Notes: a model not told the origin generated them from the sequence alone. DNA of 7,169 bases from an uncultured Coriobacteriaceae bacterium (GCA_902772085.1 CACXZL010000079.1:1-7169); one strand, 5' to 3'; counted from the stretch's first letter, positions 1 through 6,425 are shown. Translations and numbers: made by a program.

Positions 1-927
1 GAACTTGTCGTCGAACCCGCAGCCCAGGTTTATGCACACCGCGTCGGGATACCTCTTGATGAGCGCGCGCAGCGCATCCGCAAACATGATGGTGCGCGCG
101 ACCACGCCTTCGTGCGAGAGGAACGGGTCGTACTTGCTCACGTTCACACCTAGCGAGTCGATGATCTCGGCCGCCTTTTCGTCGCGGATGCGCGGGTGTG
201 GCCGGGCCGTCTCGCTCGCTCGTATGGCTAGCGTGACGAGCGCCGTCTCCTGAATGTCGCCGAACTGGAGCCGTGTGCCCTGGGGGCCGGTCGGTTTGCG
301 CGCGACTAGGTGCAGCCGGAACTTCTTCTGAGCCTCGAGCTTGAGCGGTACGAGGCCGGACGCCGTGCAGAGCGCGCGGACCTCGTCGAGTGTGTAGGCG
401 CGCACGTCGCCGTGGCCTACGACGTTGGCGAGCGGCATCTCGGTGCGGTTCATGAGCCACAGGATGGGAGCCGCGGCGGTGTAGTCGCGCAGGACCAGCC
501 TACCGCCGGGTCGCAGCACGCGCGCGACCTCGTCGAAGAAAGCCTGTGGGTCGGGGTAGTGGTGGAAGCTGTTCGCACAGATGACGGTGTCGAAGCTCCC
601 GTCGTCGAAGGGCAGGTCCTCGGCGTCGCCCACGACGAAGTGTGCGCCCTCGATGCCCTTTGCGTTCGCGACCTCGATCATCCGGGGCGTCAGGTCGAGT
701 CCCGTGTAGCGCTTGCCCGAGAACTCGGACGCGAGCAGCTCGATCATCGGGCCCGTCCCACAGCCCACGTCGAGGAGGTCCTCAAAGCCGTCCTCGCACA
801 GCTCAGCGAGGATGGGTGGATAGTCGTCCTTGCACATCTCGTAGATCCCTGCGTGGCCGCTGTCGTACACTTCGGCCGCCTTCGTGAATTCCTTGATCGA
901 CAGCTCCTTGTATCTGGCGTTGTCCAT
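1..927 (-). CDS. Tandem-domain SAM methyltransferase (class I Methyltransf_11 + LCM/TcmP-type), C-terminus cut by window edge
   Basis: The frame is open from the ATG at 927 to the left edge, giving 309 residues with no stop; the true end lies outside. Residues ~15-210 form a complete class I methyltransferase: motif I DVGCGTG (53-59), the acidic ribose-binding strand GLDLTPRMI (76-84), GDAEDLPF (100-107), SFDTVICANSFHH (111-123) and RVLRPGGRLVL (136-146). After a short linker (~211-224) a second domain begins. Its SETARPHPRIRDEKA (238-252) and NLGCGFDDKF (300-309) are typical of the leucine carboxyl methyltransferase family that includes the TcmP-type O-methyltransferases. GGAGG at 941-937 lies 9 nt before the ATG. 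The gene follows the ABC transporter stop by 31 bp, so it is probably the third gene of that operon. The substrate is unknown; an O- or N-methylated small molecule handled by the transporter is an inference. The domain assignments are firm, the fusion is read directly from the sequence, and the role is open. Confidence 0.9.
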   Translation of the reverse strand, partial: MDNARYKELSIKEFTKAAEVYDSGHAGIYEMCKDDYPPILAELCEDGFEDLLDVGCGTGPMIELLASEFSGKRYTGLDLTPRMIEVANAKGIEGAHFVVGDAEDLPFDDGSFDTVICANSFHHYPDPQAFFDEVARVLRPGGRLVLRDYTAAAPILWLMNRTEMPLANVVGHGDVRAYTLDEVRALCTASGLVPLKLEAQKKFRLHLVARKPTGPQGTRLQFGDIQETALVTLAIRASETARPHPRIRDEKAAEIIDSLGVNVSKYDPFLSHEGVVARTIMFADALRALIKRYPDAVCINLGCGFDDKF

Positions 928-958
928 ATCGTGCTCCCTCCGTAACGTTGATTTATCG

Positions 959-2710
959 TTATGTCAGCGACCAGCTCGCGGACTTGCGCTGCAGGCGTGC
1001 CATGCGGGCAAAGACGCCGTCCGCCGCAAGCAGCTCCTCCGGCGTGCCCTGCTCCACAACTCGGCTTTCTTTCAAGACGACGACCTTGTTTGCCCCCATG
1101 ACCGTGCGCATGCGGTGCGCGATCACGACGACGGTCTTGTGTGCGAGGAGTCGGCCCAGCGCATCCTGCACCTTGGTCTCGTTCTCCACGTCCAAGCTGG
1201 CGGTGGCCTCGTCCAAAAGGACGACAGGCGCGTCCTTGAGCAACGCGCGGGCGATGGATATGCGCTGGCGCTCACCGCCCGACAGCCTCGTGCCGTTTTC
1301 GCCGATGGGCGTGGCGTAGCCTTGAGGCAGCGCGTTCACGAACTCGTCGCAGTTTGCTGCCGTGGCGGCGGCGAGGACCTCCTCGTCGGTGGCGCCGTGG
1401 CGTCCGAGGCGGATGTTTTCCATAACGGTGTCGTCGAAGAGCGTGACGTCTTGGAACACCATGGAATAGGCGCCCATGAGCACCTCGGGGTCCACGTCGT
1501 TCACCTCGACGCCGCCGAGGGCGAGCGTTCCGGCGCTGTGGTCCCACAGGCGTGCGGCCAACCTTGCGCAGGTGCTCTTTCCGGAGCCCGACGGCCCCAC
1601 CAGAGCAGTGACCTCTCCCTCGCGGGCGGTGAACGTGACGCCTTGCAGCACGTCGCTCCCGTCGGTGTCGTAGCCAAAGCCGACGTCGCGGAACTCGATG
1701 TCGTACCCGTTTGGCGCGAAGGACTCCGAGCCCGAGGCCACCGGCGTGTCGAAGATCTCGTTCAGACGCTGCACGGAGACGTCGCTTATGAACACCTCGG
1801 CAATGAGGGCGAGCGACTGGTCGAAAGGCGCGTACACGCGCGTGACCATGAGCAGAAACATGAAGAGCGTCATGAAGTCGATGGATCCCGCGAGGATGAG
1901 CCTGGCGCCGACCAGCACCGTGGTCGCCAGGCCCAGGCGCATGATGACGCTCGCGGCATTCACGAAGATGCCGGTGCGAAGCTCCACCTGTATCATGCGC
2001 TGTTCGCAGGTGTCGATGCCGTCGTATACGCGCGCGAGGAACCGCTCCTCTTGGTTGGTCGCGCGGATCTCCCGCATGGTCTCGAGCGTCTCCTGGATGT
2101 CGTCGGCCAGCCTGAGGCCCGCCGCCTTGGCGTGCTTTGCATATGAGGAGAAGACCGCGCGCGAGCCAAAGAGCAGCGCGAACGCCACGGGTACGCCCCA
2201 CAGGCACGCGAGCGCGAGGCGCCAGTCGTATATGAGCACCGTCACGGCTATGATGGCCGTGGAGATGTAGCCTCCGTAGAGATAGCCCAGCACATGGCTC
2301 CACACATGCTCGAGGCGGTCAACGTCGCTCATCATCGTCTCGGTGAGCTCGGCGAGGTCGCGATGGGCGAAGAACGAGAGCGGCAGCTTGCGAAGGCGCT
2401 CTGCCAAGCTCGTGCGGGCATGGCCCACTTCGTCGTAGACCACGGAGTAGGTGTAGTGGTACTGCTGATAGTGCGCAACAAACGAGAGCGCGAGGAAGCC
2501 GACGACGCCGGCTATGTAAGGGAGGGCCTGGGGCAATGGGGCGCCTTCCGTGAGGGTTGTCATGTAGTCTTGCATGAGCAGAAACAAGAGCCCGACGCCG
2601 GCCATTACGATCAGGTTCGTGACGACGGTCCAGAGCGTGCCACGCTTGACGTTTGCCTCGCCGGCCTCGGAGAGCGCGTACTTCTTTCGGAACTTCTCGC
2701 CAAACAGCAT
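959..2710 (-). CDS. ABC transporter half-subunit, permease + ATPase (second of pair)
   Basis: A 583-aa half transporter with an N-terminal exporter-fold membrane domain (hydrophobic segments near 25-47, 62-80, 143-160, 165-182, 255-272 and 275-292) and a C-terminal nucleotide-binding domain. The ATPase motifs are all canonical: Walker A GPSGSGKST (372-380), Q-loop Gln420, signature LSGGERQ (476-482), Walker B VVLLDE with catalytic Glu501, D-loop SLD and H-loop His532. Its ATG directly follows the TAG of the upstream transporter gene. The AGGTGG ribosome binding site (2721-2716) lies inside that gene, so translation is probably coupled and the two proteins are probably a heterodimer. Overall layout and length fit the IrtB/YbtQ-like group of type IV ABC transporters, some of which import metal-siderophores despite the exporter fold; drug or peptide export cannot be excluded. 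There is no fused peptidase or accessory domain. Confidence 0.95.
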   Translation of the reverse strand: MLFGEKFRKKYALSEAGEANVKRGTLWTVVTNLIVMAGVGLLFLLMQDYMTTLTEGAPLPQALPYIAGVVGFLALSFVAHYQQYHYTYSVVYDEVGHARTSLAERLRKLPLSFFAHRDLAELTETMMSDVDRLEHVWSHVLGYLYGGYISTAIIAVTVLIYDWRLALACLWGVPVAFALLFGSRAVFSSYAKHAKAAGLRLADDIQETLETMREIRATNQEERFLARVYDGIDTCEQRMIQVELRTGIFVNAASVIMRLGLATTVLVGARLILAGSIDFMTLFMFLLMVTRVYAPFDQSLALIAEVFISDVSVQRLNEIFDTPVASGSESFAPNGYDIEFRDVGFGYDTDGSDVLQGVTFTAREGEVTALVGPSGSGKSTCARLAARLWDHSAGTLALGGVEVNDVDPEVLMGAYSMVFQDVTLFDDTVMENIRLGRHGATDEEVLAAATAANCDEFVNALPQGYATPIGENGTRLSGGERQRISIARALLKDAPVVLLDEATASLDVENETKVQDALGRLLAHKTVVVIAHRMRTVMGANKVVVLKESRVVEQGTPEELLAADGVFARMARLQRKSASWSLT

Positions 2711-4507
2711 CTATGCCACCTCTCGTTCAATCTTCCACTGGACGGACCGCTGGTAGTCGGCCCACATGCGGGCGTACAGCCCGTCTGCCCCAAGGAGCTC
2801 TGCGTGCGTGCCCCGCTCCGCCACGTGACCTGCGTCGAGCACCACAATCTGGTCGGCATCCACTACGGTGGAGAGCCGATGCGCGATCATGACGACGGTG
2901 CGACCGGCGAGGAGCTGCTCGAACGCTGCCTGGATCAGGGCCTCGTTCTCCGGATCGGCAAATGCCGTCGCCTCGTCGAGCACCACGATGGGAGCATCCT
3001 TGAGGATGGCGCGTGCCAACGCGACGCGCTGTTGCTCGCCGCCGGAGAGGTAGGTGCCCGCGCTGCCGATGATCGTGTCTACACCCTCGGGGAGCTTGTT
3101 TAGAATGTCATCGCACTGCGCCGCATGCAGCGCGGCGAGCGCTTGTTCGCGCGTTGCGTCGGGCCGTGCTGCGCGCACGTTGTCTAGGATGGAAGCGGAG
3201 AAGAGCCGAGTGTTTTGAAACACGAAGGCCACGCGGTCCATGCGGGCGTATGGATCCACCTGCTGCACGTCTACGCCGCCCACGCGCACCGCGCCGGTAT
3301 CGACGTCCCAGAATTGAGGGATGAGGCTTGCTGCGGTGGTCTTCCCGCCGCCGGAGGGCCCCACGAGTGCGACGAGCTGTCCGGGCTCAACCGAGAAGCT
3401 CACGTGGTCGAGGGCAGGCCGATCTGATTCCTCGTAGGCAAAGCACACGTCCTCGAAGCTGATGGAGTTGTCCTGCGGGCTTAGCGGATCGTCTGCGACG
3501 GGCAGCGTGGGCGCGTCGAGGACCTCGTTGATGCGCCTGAGGGCATCTCCGGCCTGGTTGAGGCCGCCTGCGGCAAACATGATCTTTGCCAGGGCGGTAG
3601 ACATGACCGCCGAGAAGATGGCGTAGAAGGCGAAGTCCGTTACGAACTCCGCGAACGTTCCCGCGGCAAGGGATGAGGGTGCGATCAGCAACGCGGCGGG
3701 GACGAGGAAGACGAACGCTCCCTCAGTCACCGTGAGGTTCACGGCCTGTGGTCCCTTGCAGACCTTGCCCTGATAGTAAGAGGCTTTATGCGAGTAGTCG
3801 TCTATCGCCGCCTTGAATGCGCGGAAGCTGTAGACCGTCTGTTGGAATACCTTGACTACGGGGATGCCGCGCACGTACTCGGTTCCCGCCTTGCTCGCGC
3901 GGTCCAGCGCGTCGTAGTACTCTGCCATGAGGTTCGCGTTCTTACCACCCATCATGGCAAAGAGCGCCCCGATGGAGATGACGGCGGCGAGCAGACACGC
4001 GGCGCCCATGCGCCAATCGAAGACGAGCAGTAGCACGAGCAGCGCGACGAACATCGCGATGGTCCCCGTGATGTCGGCGAGGTTGTGCGCGAGCAACGTC
4101 TCCGTTTGGCCGGCCGCTCCGTCGATGCGGCGGCGCAGCAGGCCCGACGCATGCGTGTCAAAGTACCCGAGTGGTGCCTTGGCCAGATGGGCCATGCAGC
4201 GCTTGCGAATGTTTGCCGCCGTGCGGAAGGCGGCAAGGTGCGTGCACATGAGCGCGAGGAAGTAGACGACAATGCCTGCGATGGCAGCGGCGAGCGCCCA
4301 CCAACCGTATCTTTCTATGTTTGTGGCTGCCGTCCAGTCTGGTGCGACGGCGATGAGGTCGCGCACGACCAGCCACACAAACACGTACGGTACCATGTTT
4401 GTCGCCATGGCGACAGCCGACAAGGCGCATCCGGCGACGGTGAGGCCGCGATATGCGCCCGCGAAGTTGAGGAGCTGGCTCGCCGTTCCTCTCTTTTTCT
4501 TCTCCAT
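2711..4507 (-). CDS. ABC transporter half-subunit, permease + ATPase (first of pair, IrtA/YbtP-like)
   Basis: A 598-aa half transporter. Membrane segments lie near residues 22-48, 67-92, 145-162, 167-187, 262-278 and 284-310. The coupling region contains EYVRGIPVVKVFQQ (210-223), typical of the YbtP/IrtA-like branch. The ATPase domain has Walker A GPSGGGKTT (383-391), Q-loop Gln431, signature LSGGEQ (487-492), Walker B IVVLDE with Glu512 and His543. The D-loop reads ATAFADPENE rather than the usual ATSALDPE. Both nucleotide sites of the predicted heterodimer keep a catalytic Glu, so neither looks degenerate. The start is set by AGGAGG (4517-4512) four nt before the ATG; another ATG at 4511-4509 is out of frame. 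It is the first gene of the minus-strand operon, transcribed away from the inverted-repeat control region at 4551-4580. The substrate cannot be deduced from sequence; metallophore or other small-molecule transport is the favoured inference. Confidence 0.95.
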   Translation of the reverse strand: MEKKKRGTASQLLNFAGAYRGLTVAGCALSAVAMATNMVPYVFVWLVVRDLIAVAPDWTAATNIERYGWWALAAAIAGIVVYFLALMCTHLAAFRTAANIRKRCMAHLAKAPLGYFDTHASGLLRRRIDGAAGQTETLLAHNLADITGTIAMFVALLVLLLVFDWRMGAACLLAAVISIGALFAMMGGKNANLMAEYYDALDRASKAGTEYVRGIPVVKVFQQTVYSFRAFKAAIDDYSHKASYYQGKVCKGPQAVNLTVTEGAFVFLVPAALLIAPSSLAAGTFAEFVTDFAFYAIFSAVMSTALAKIMFAAGGLNQAGDALRRINEVLDAPTLPVADDPLSPQDNSISFEDVCFAYEESDRPALDHVSFSVEPGQLVALVGPSGGGKTTAASLIPQFWDVDTGAVRVGGVDVQQVDPYARMDRVAFVFQNTRLFSASILDNVRAARPDATREQALAALHAAQCDDILNKLPEGVDTIIGSAGTYLSGGEQQRVALARAILKDAPIVVLDEATAFADPENEALIQAAFEQLLAGRTVVMIAHRLSTVVDADQIVVLDAGHVAERGTHAELLGADGLYARMWADYQRSVQWKIEREVA

Positions 4508-4550
4508 ACATCCTCCTGAGCTCGGTTACACTGAGAGAAATGTTAGAACA

Positions 4551-4580
4551 GGTTAACATAAGGTTGATAAATTGTTAACC
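4551..4580. promoter_or_regulatory. Inverted repeat in the divergent control region (candidate operator)
   Basis: A perfect 8-bp inverted repeat, GGTTAACA at 4551-4558 and TGTTAACC at 4573-4580, is separated by a 14-bp AT-rich spacer. A third GGTTG copy at 4562-4566 lies in direct orientation 11 bp from the first, and another GGTTA is at 4524-4528. The site is in the only AT-rich stretch between the ABC operon (start 4507) and the plus-strand oxidoreductase (start 4720), where promoters for both should lie. Weak promoter-like hexamers exist on both strands (for example plus-strand GATAAA at 4566-4571, and TAACAT on the minus strand at 4546-4541), none of them convincing. The regulator is not in the window. 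AGGTTA half-sites also occur in DtxR/IdeR metal-regulator boxes, a loose resemblance only. Confidence 0.5.
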
Positions 4581-4674
4581 ACTGGAGGACACGGGCATTA
4601 TCACCGCCGCTGGAGACGAGAACGGCAGCGAGGCCAAGCTGGCCGAGATTCGCGACTTTGCGAAGGGACTGTAA
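4579..4674 (+). pseudogene. 3' remnant of a lost coding gene (about 31 codons, family uncertain)
   Basis: A frame ending at TAA 4672-4674 reads as a normal protein C-terminus, including DTGIITAAGDENGSEAK and LAEIRDFAKGL. It has the GC-rich codon choice of the neighbouring genes. It is open only back to a TAA at 4576-4578, has no start codon with a ribosome binding site, and its GC-rich character stops abruptly where the AT-rich control region begins. The simplest reading is the tail of a deleted gene left upstream of the oxidoreductase. A flavodoxin-like or NAD(P)H-dependent reductase origin is possible from the style of the tail, but I do not recognise it firmly. It would be transcribed as part of the oxidoreductase leader. 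Confidence 0.45.
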
Positions 4675-4719
4675 GCGTCCTTCCATTTGCAGAGCAAGCA
4701 CGAAAGAAAGGTGGATCAC

Positions 4720-6063
4720 ATGTACGACGTAGTATTTTTGGGTAGCGGTCACTCATGGTGGCATGGCGCCGTGACGCTTGCCGTGTCCGGCAAGAAGGTG
4801 GCCATCGTCGACGGCGACTTGCCGGGCGGCACGTGCACCAACTACGGCTGTGACGCCAAGATCATCCTGGATGGCCCGTTCGAGTTCGCGGAGGGTTTGG
4901 AGCGCTATCAAGGCCTGTGCGTGGAGGGCAATGGGACGATCGACTGGCACAAGCTTATGGACTACAAGCGGCAGGTGCTCGGTCCCTTCCCCAAGATGCT
5001 GCCAGCGATGTTTGAGTCCGTGGGAATCGAATTCGTGTCGGAGTTTGGCAAGCTCGTTGACGAACATACGGTGCAGGCGGGCGATCGCACGCTACAGACC
5101 GAGTACGTGGTCATCGGCACCGGCCAGCGCGACTCCATGCTCGACATTCCTGGGAAGGAGCTTATGCACAACAGTCGCGAGTTCCTCGACATCGACGAGA
5201 TGCCCGACCACCTCATCTGCATCGGCGCAGGCATCATTGGCATGGAGTTCGCCTCTATGGCGCTTATGTTGGGCAAGAAGGTCACCTTTGTGGAGTTTGC
5301 TTCCCGTGCGCTTGCGGCATACCCCGAGGCTTATGTGGCAAGTCTCGTCGCGAAGATGGAGGCGCAGGGTGCAAGCTTCCACTTTGGCGAGGCGGCGAGC
5401 TCCGTCGAGAAGACCGAAGGCGGCTACAAGCTCACCACGGCTTCGGGCTTTACGGTGGAGGGCGACTACGTGCTCTGCTGCGCTGGTCGCGTGGCGAACT
5501 ACGAGAACCTCGGTCTTGAGGAGCTGGGCATCGAGGCGAGTCGCCGCGGCATCGTGGTGGACGACCATCTGCGCACCAGCGTGCCGACCATCTTTGCGAG
5601 CGGCGACGTTATCGACAAGCAGGTCCCACGCCTCACGCCCACGGCAGAGTTCGAGTCAAACTACATCGCCGCGCAGATCCTGGGCGACGTCTCGCCCATC
5701 TGCTATCCGGTTGTGCCGAACTTGGTGTTTACGCTCCCGCGTATCGCGCAGGTGGGCGTTACGCTCTCCGAGGCTGAGGCCAATGCGGACGCCTACCGCA
5801 TCGACGAGTGGCACTATGGCCCGCAGAACGAGTGGGTGGACAATCGCGAGCTGGACATCGATATGACCCTCGTGCTAGACAACGAAGGCCACCTCGTTGG
5901 TGCGGCCATCTATGGCAGCGAGGCGGGAACGTGGATAGACTTCCTCACGCTCGTGATCAACGCCAAGCTTACCGGAGCGGACATCCGCAAGATGATCTTC
6001 GCATTCCCCACGCAGACCTACATGCTCGCCAGTCATCTCGCCATGGCGCTCGTGGCTCGATAG
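4720..6063 (+). CDS. FAD-dependent pyridine nucleotide-disulfide oxidoreductase (lipoamide dehydrogenase/glutathione reductase family, atypical C-terminus)
   Basis: A 447-aa flavoprotein of the class I disulfide reductase family. Motifs in order: FAD-binding GSGHSWWHGA (8-17) with Asp31 at the end of the second strand; redox disulfide GGTCTNYGCDAK (36-47; Cys39 and Cys44); VIGTGQR (131-137); NAD(P)-binding GAGIIGMEFA (169-178) followed by VEFASRAL, where the acidic Glu192 suggests NADH rather than NADPH; CAGRVANYENLGLE (254-267); FAD-binding ASGDV (293-297); and a dimerisation domain from ~330. The C-terminal motif that is normally HPTxxE reads FPTQTY (429-434), so the acid-base His and its partner Glu are both replaced. 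Lipoamide dehydrogenase activity is therefore unlikely; an NADH-linked disulfide, thiol, metal or quinone reductase is more plausible. The start is the ATG at 4720, preceded by AAAGGTGG (4707-4714). A TTG in the same frame at 4687 would add 11 residues but has no ribosome binding site and sits before the usual N-terminal strand. No lipoyl domain or pyruvate-dehydrogenase gene is adjacent. The gene is monocistronic, with convergent remains downstream. Confidence 0.93.
   Translation: MYDVVFLGSGHSWWHGAVTLAVSGKKVAIVDGDLPGGTCTNYGCDAKIILDGPFEFAEGLERYQGLCVEGNGTIDWHKLMDYKRQVLGPFPKMLPAMFESVGIEFVSEFGKLVDEHTVQAGDRTLQTEYVVIGTGQRDSMLDIPGKELMHNSREFLDIDEMPDHLICIGAGIIGMEFASMALMLGKKVTFVEFASRALAAYPEAYVASLVAKMEAQGASFHFGEAASSVEKTEGGYKLTTASGFTVEGDYVLCCAGRVANYENLGLEELGIEASRRGIVVDDHLRTSVPTIFASGDVIDKQVPRLTPTAEFESNYIAAQILGDVSPICYPVVPNLVFTLPRIAQVGVTLSEAEANADAYRIDEWHYGPQNEWVDNRELDIDMTLVLDNEGHLVGAAIYGSEAGTWIDFLTLVINAKLTGADIRKMIFAFPTQTYMLASHLAMALVAR
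6059..6063. repeat. Left copy of 5-bp direct repeat GATAG (putative target-site duplication)
   Basis: GATAG overlaps the oxidoreductase stop codon TAG and directly abuts the left end of the inverted-repeat element at 6064. The identical pentamer follows the right end at 6205-6209. Because the duplication contains the stop codon, the insertion would not change the encoded protein. Confidence 0.55.
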
Positions 6064-6204
6064 CCTACACCGAAAGAACCGTCCAAATCCTTTCAGCGTC
6101 ATGGACAAGCGCCGTGCTCAAACAGTCCTCGCTCCTGCAGAACTGCGCGCGGCGCTTGTTCATGGTACCTTGCAGACCTGACGTTTCTTTCGGGGGTTGG
6201 TAGG
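6064..6204. mobile_element. MITE-like inverted-repeat element, about 141 bp, non-coding
   Basis: The segment starts with CCTAC (6064-6068) and ends with GTAGG (6200-6204). Just inside are the arms CGAAAGAACCGTC (6071-6083) and GACGTTTCTTTCG (6180-6192), complementary at 12 of 13 positions. A second, inner pair, CATGGACAAGCGCCG (6100-6114) and CGGCGCTTGTTCATG (6150-6164), is complementary at 14 of 15 with the odd pair a G-U wobble, around a 35-nt loop. The element is flanked on both sides by GATAG. It has no ORF of its own. Short length, nested symmetry, terminal repeats and a flanking direct repeat together fit a miniature inverted-repeat transposable element moved in trans. A weakness is that the right arm carries about five extra bases between the outermost 5 bp and the 13-bp arm. 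Alternatively it may be a structured 3' untranslated RNA that did not arise by insertion. Confidence 0.55.
6100..6164. repeat. Inner inverted repeat, 15-bp arms
   Basis: The arms at 6100-6114 and 6150-6164 can form a 15-bp stem (14 Watson-Crick pairs and one G-U) around a loop at 6115-6149. Within the loop, CAGT (6123-6126) and ACTG (6142-6145) could add a small inner stem. There is no T-run after it, so it is not a standard intrinsic terminator. It lies at the core of the 141-bp element. Confidence 0.7.
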
Positions 6205-6209
6205 GATAG
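6205..6209. repeat. Right copy of 5-bp direct repeat GATAG (putative target-site duplication)
   Basis: The second GATAG directly follows GTAGG at the right end of the element and matches 6059-6063. Taking out the element and one copy restores a junction in which the oxidoreductase stop codon is 3 nt from the hairpin at 6213. Confidence 0.55.
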
Positions 6210-6212
6210 CTC

Positions 6213-6247
6213 CTCCTTGGGTACGTTTCCGCGACGTACCCAAGGAG
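6213..6247. terminator. Perfect 14-bp hairpin, probable terminator between convergent genes
   Basis: The arms CTCCTTGGGTACGT (6213-6226) and ACGTACCCAAGGAG (6234-6247) are perfectly complementary around the 7-nt loop TTCCGCG. The hairpin lies 5 nt beyond the stop codon of the minus-strand remnant at 6253. Without the inserted element it would lie 3 nt beyond the oxidoreductase stop. That position is typical of a bidirectional terminator between convergent genes. The T-tract is poor: on the plus strand the nearest run of T is 6266-6270, some 18 nt past the stem, and the minus side has none. Termination may therefore be weak or factor-assisted. Confidence 0.6.
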
Positions 6248-6252
6248 CTAGC

Positions 6253-6393
6253 TTAGCCTTTCCAGTTTTTCGTCAACTCGTCAACGATCGTGGCACAGCT
6301 CACGATCTCGTGGATGTGGCTGATGCCGTTGCCCACCGAGACGTAGCCCTTGTCCATGTCTCCCTCAAGCATGCCGATACGCAAATTGGCGAA
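6253..6393 (-). pseudogene. C-terminal remnant of a nitronate monooxygenase / FabK-type flavin oxidoreductase
   Basis: Read on the minus strand, the frame ending at TAA (6255-6253) gives about 46 residues containing FANLRIGMLEGDMDKGYVSV, then GNGISHIHEI and IVDELTKNW. This pattern (N-L-R-x-G-M, E-G-D, G-Y-V-S, G-x-G-I, then a closing helix) matches the end of 2-nitropropane dioxygenase/nitronate monooxygenase-type TIM-barrel flavoenzymes as I know them. The frame is closed upstream by a stop at 6444-6442 and has no start with a ribosome binding site, so more than 80% of a ~320-aa gene is missing. Codon use matches the functional neighbours, which suggests recent loss. Upstream of ~6393 the sequence becomes AT-rich and belongs to the HxlR promoter. 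Confidence 0.6.
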
Positions 6394-6425
6394 GCCACTC
6401 AGATAGCATGCAGAATAATCTTTGC

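Noticed and set aside
884..2146. Long open frame on the plus strand opposite the second ABC transporter (and similar ones at 310-945, 2294-3103 and 4085-4519)
   Set aside because: These are mirror frames of strongly coding minus-strand genes in GC-rich DNA. Their translations are rich in His, Arg, Ala and Val, with no domain and no ribosome binding site.
4687..4719. TTG start 11 codons upstream for the oxidoreductase
   Set aside because: There is no ribosome binding site before it, and the ATG at 4720 has AAAGGTGG at proper spacing and begins right at the first beta strand (MYDVVFLGSG).
4778..5866. Long plus-strand frame inside the oxidoreductase
   Set aside because: It is a +1 shadow of a gene with clear FAD/NAD motifs; its product is Ser/Arg/Trp-rich and unlike any protein.
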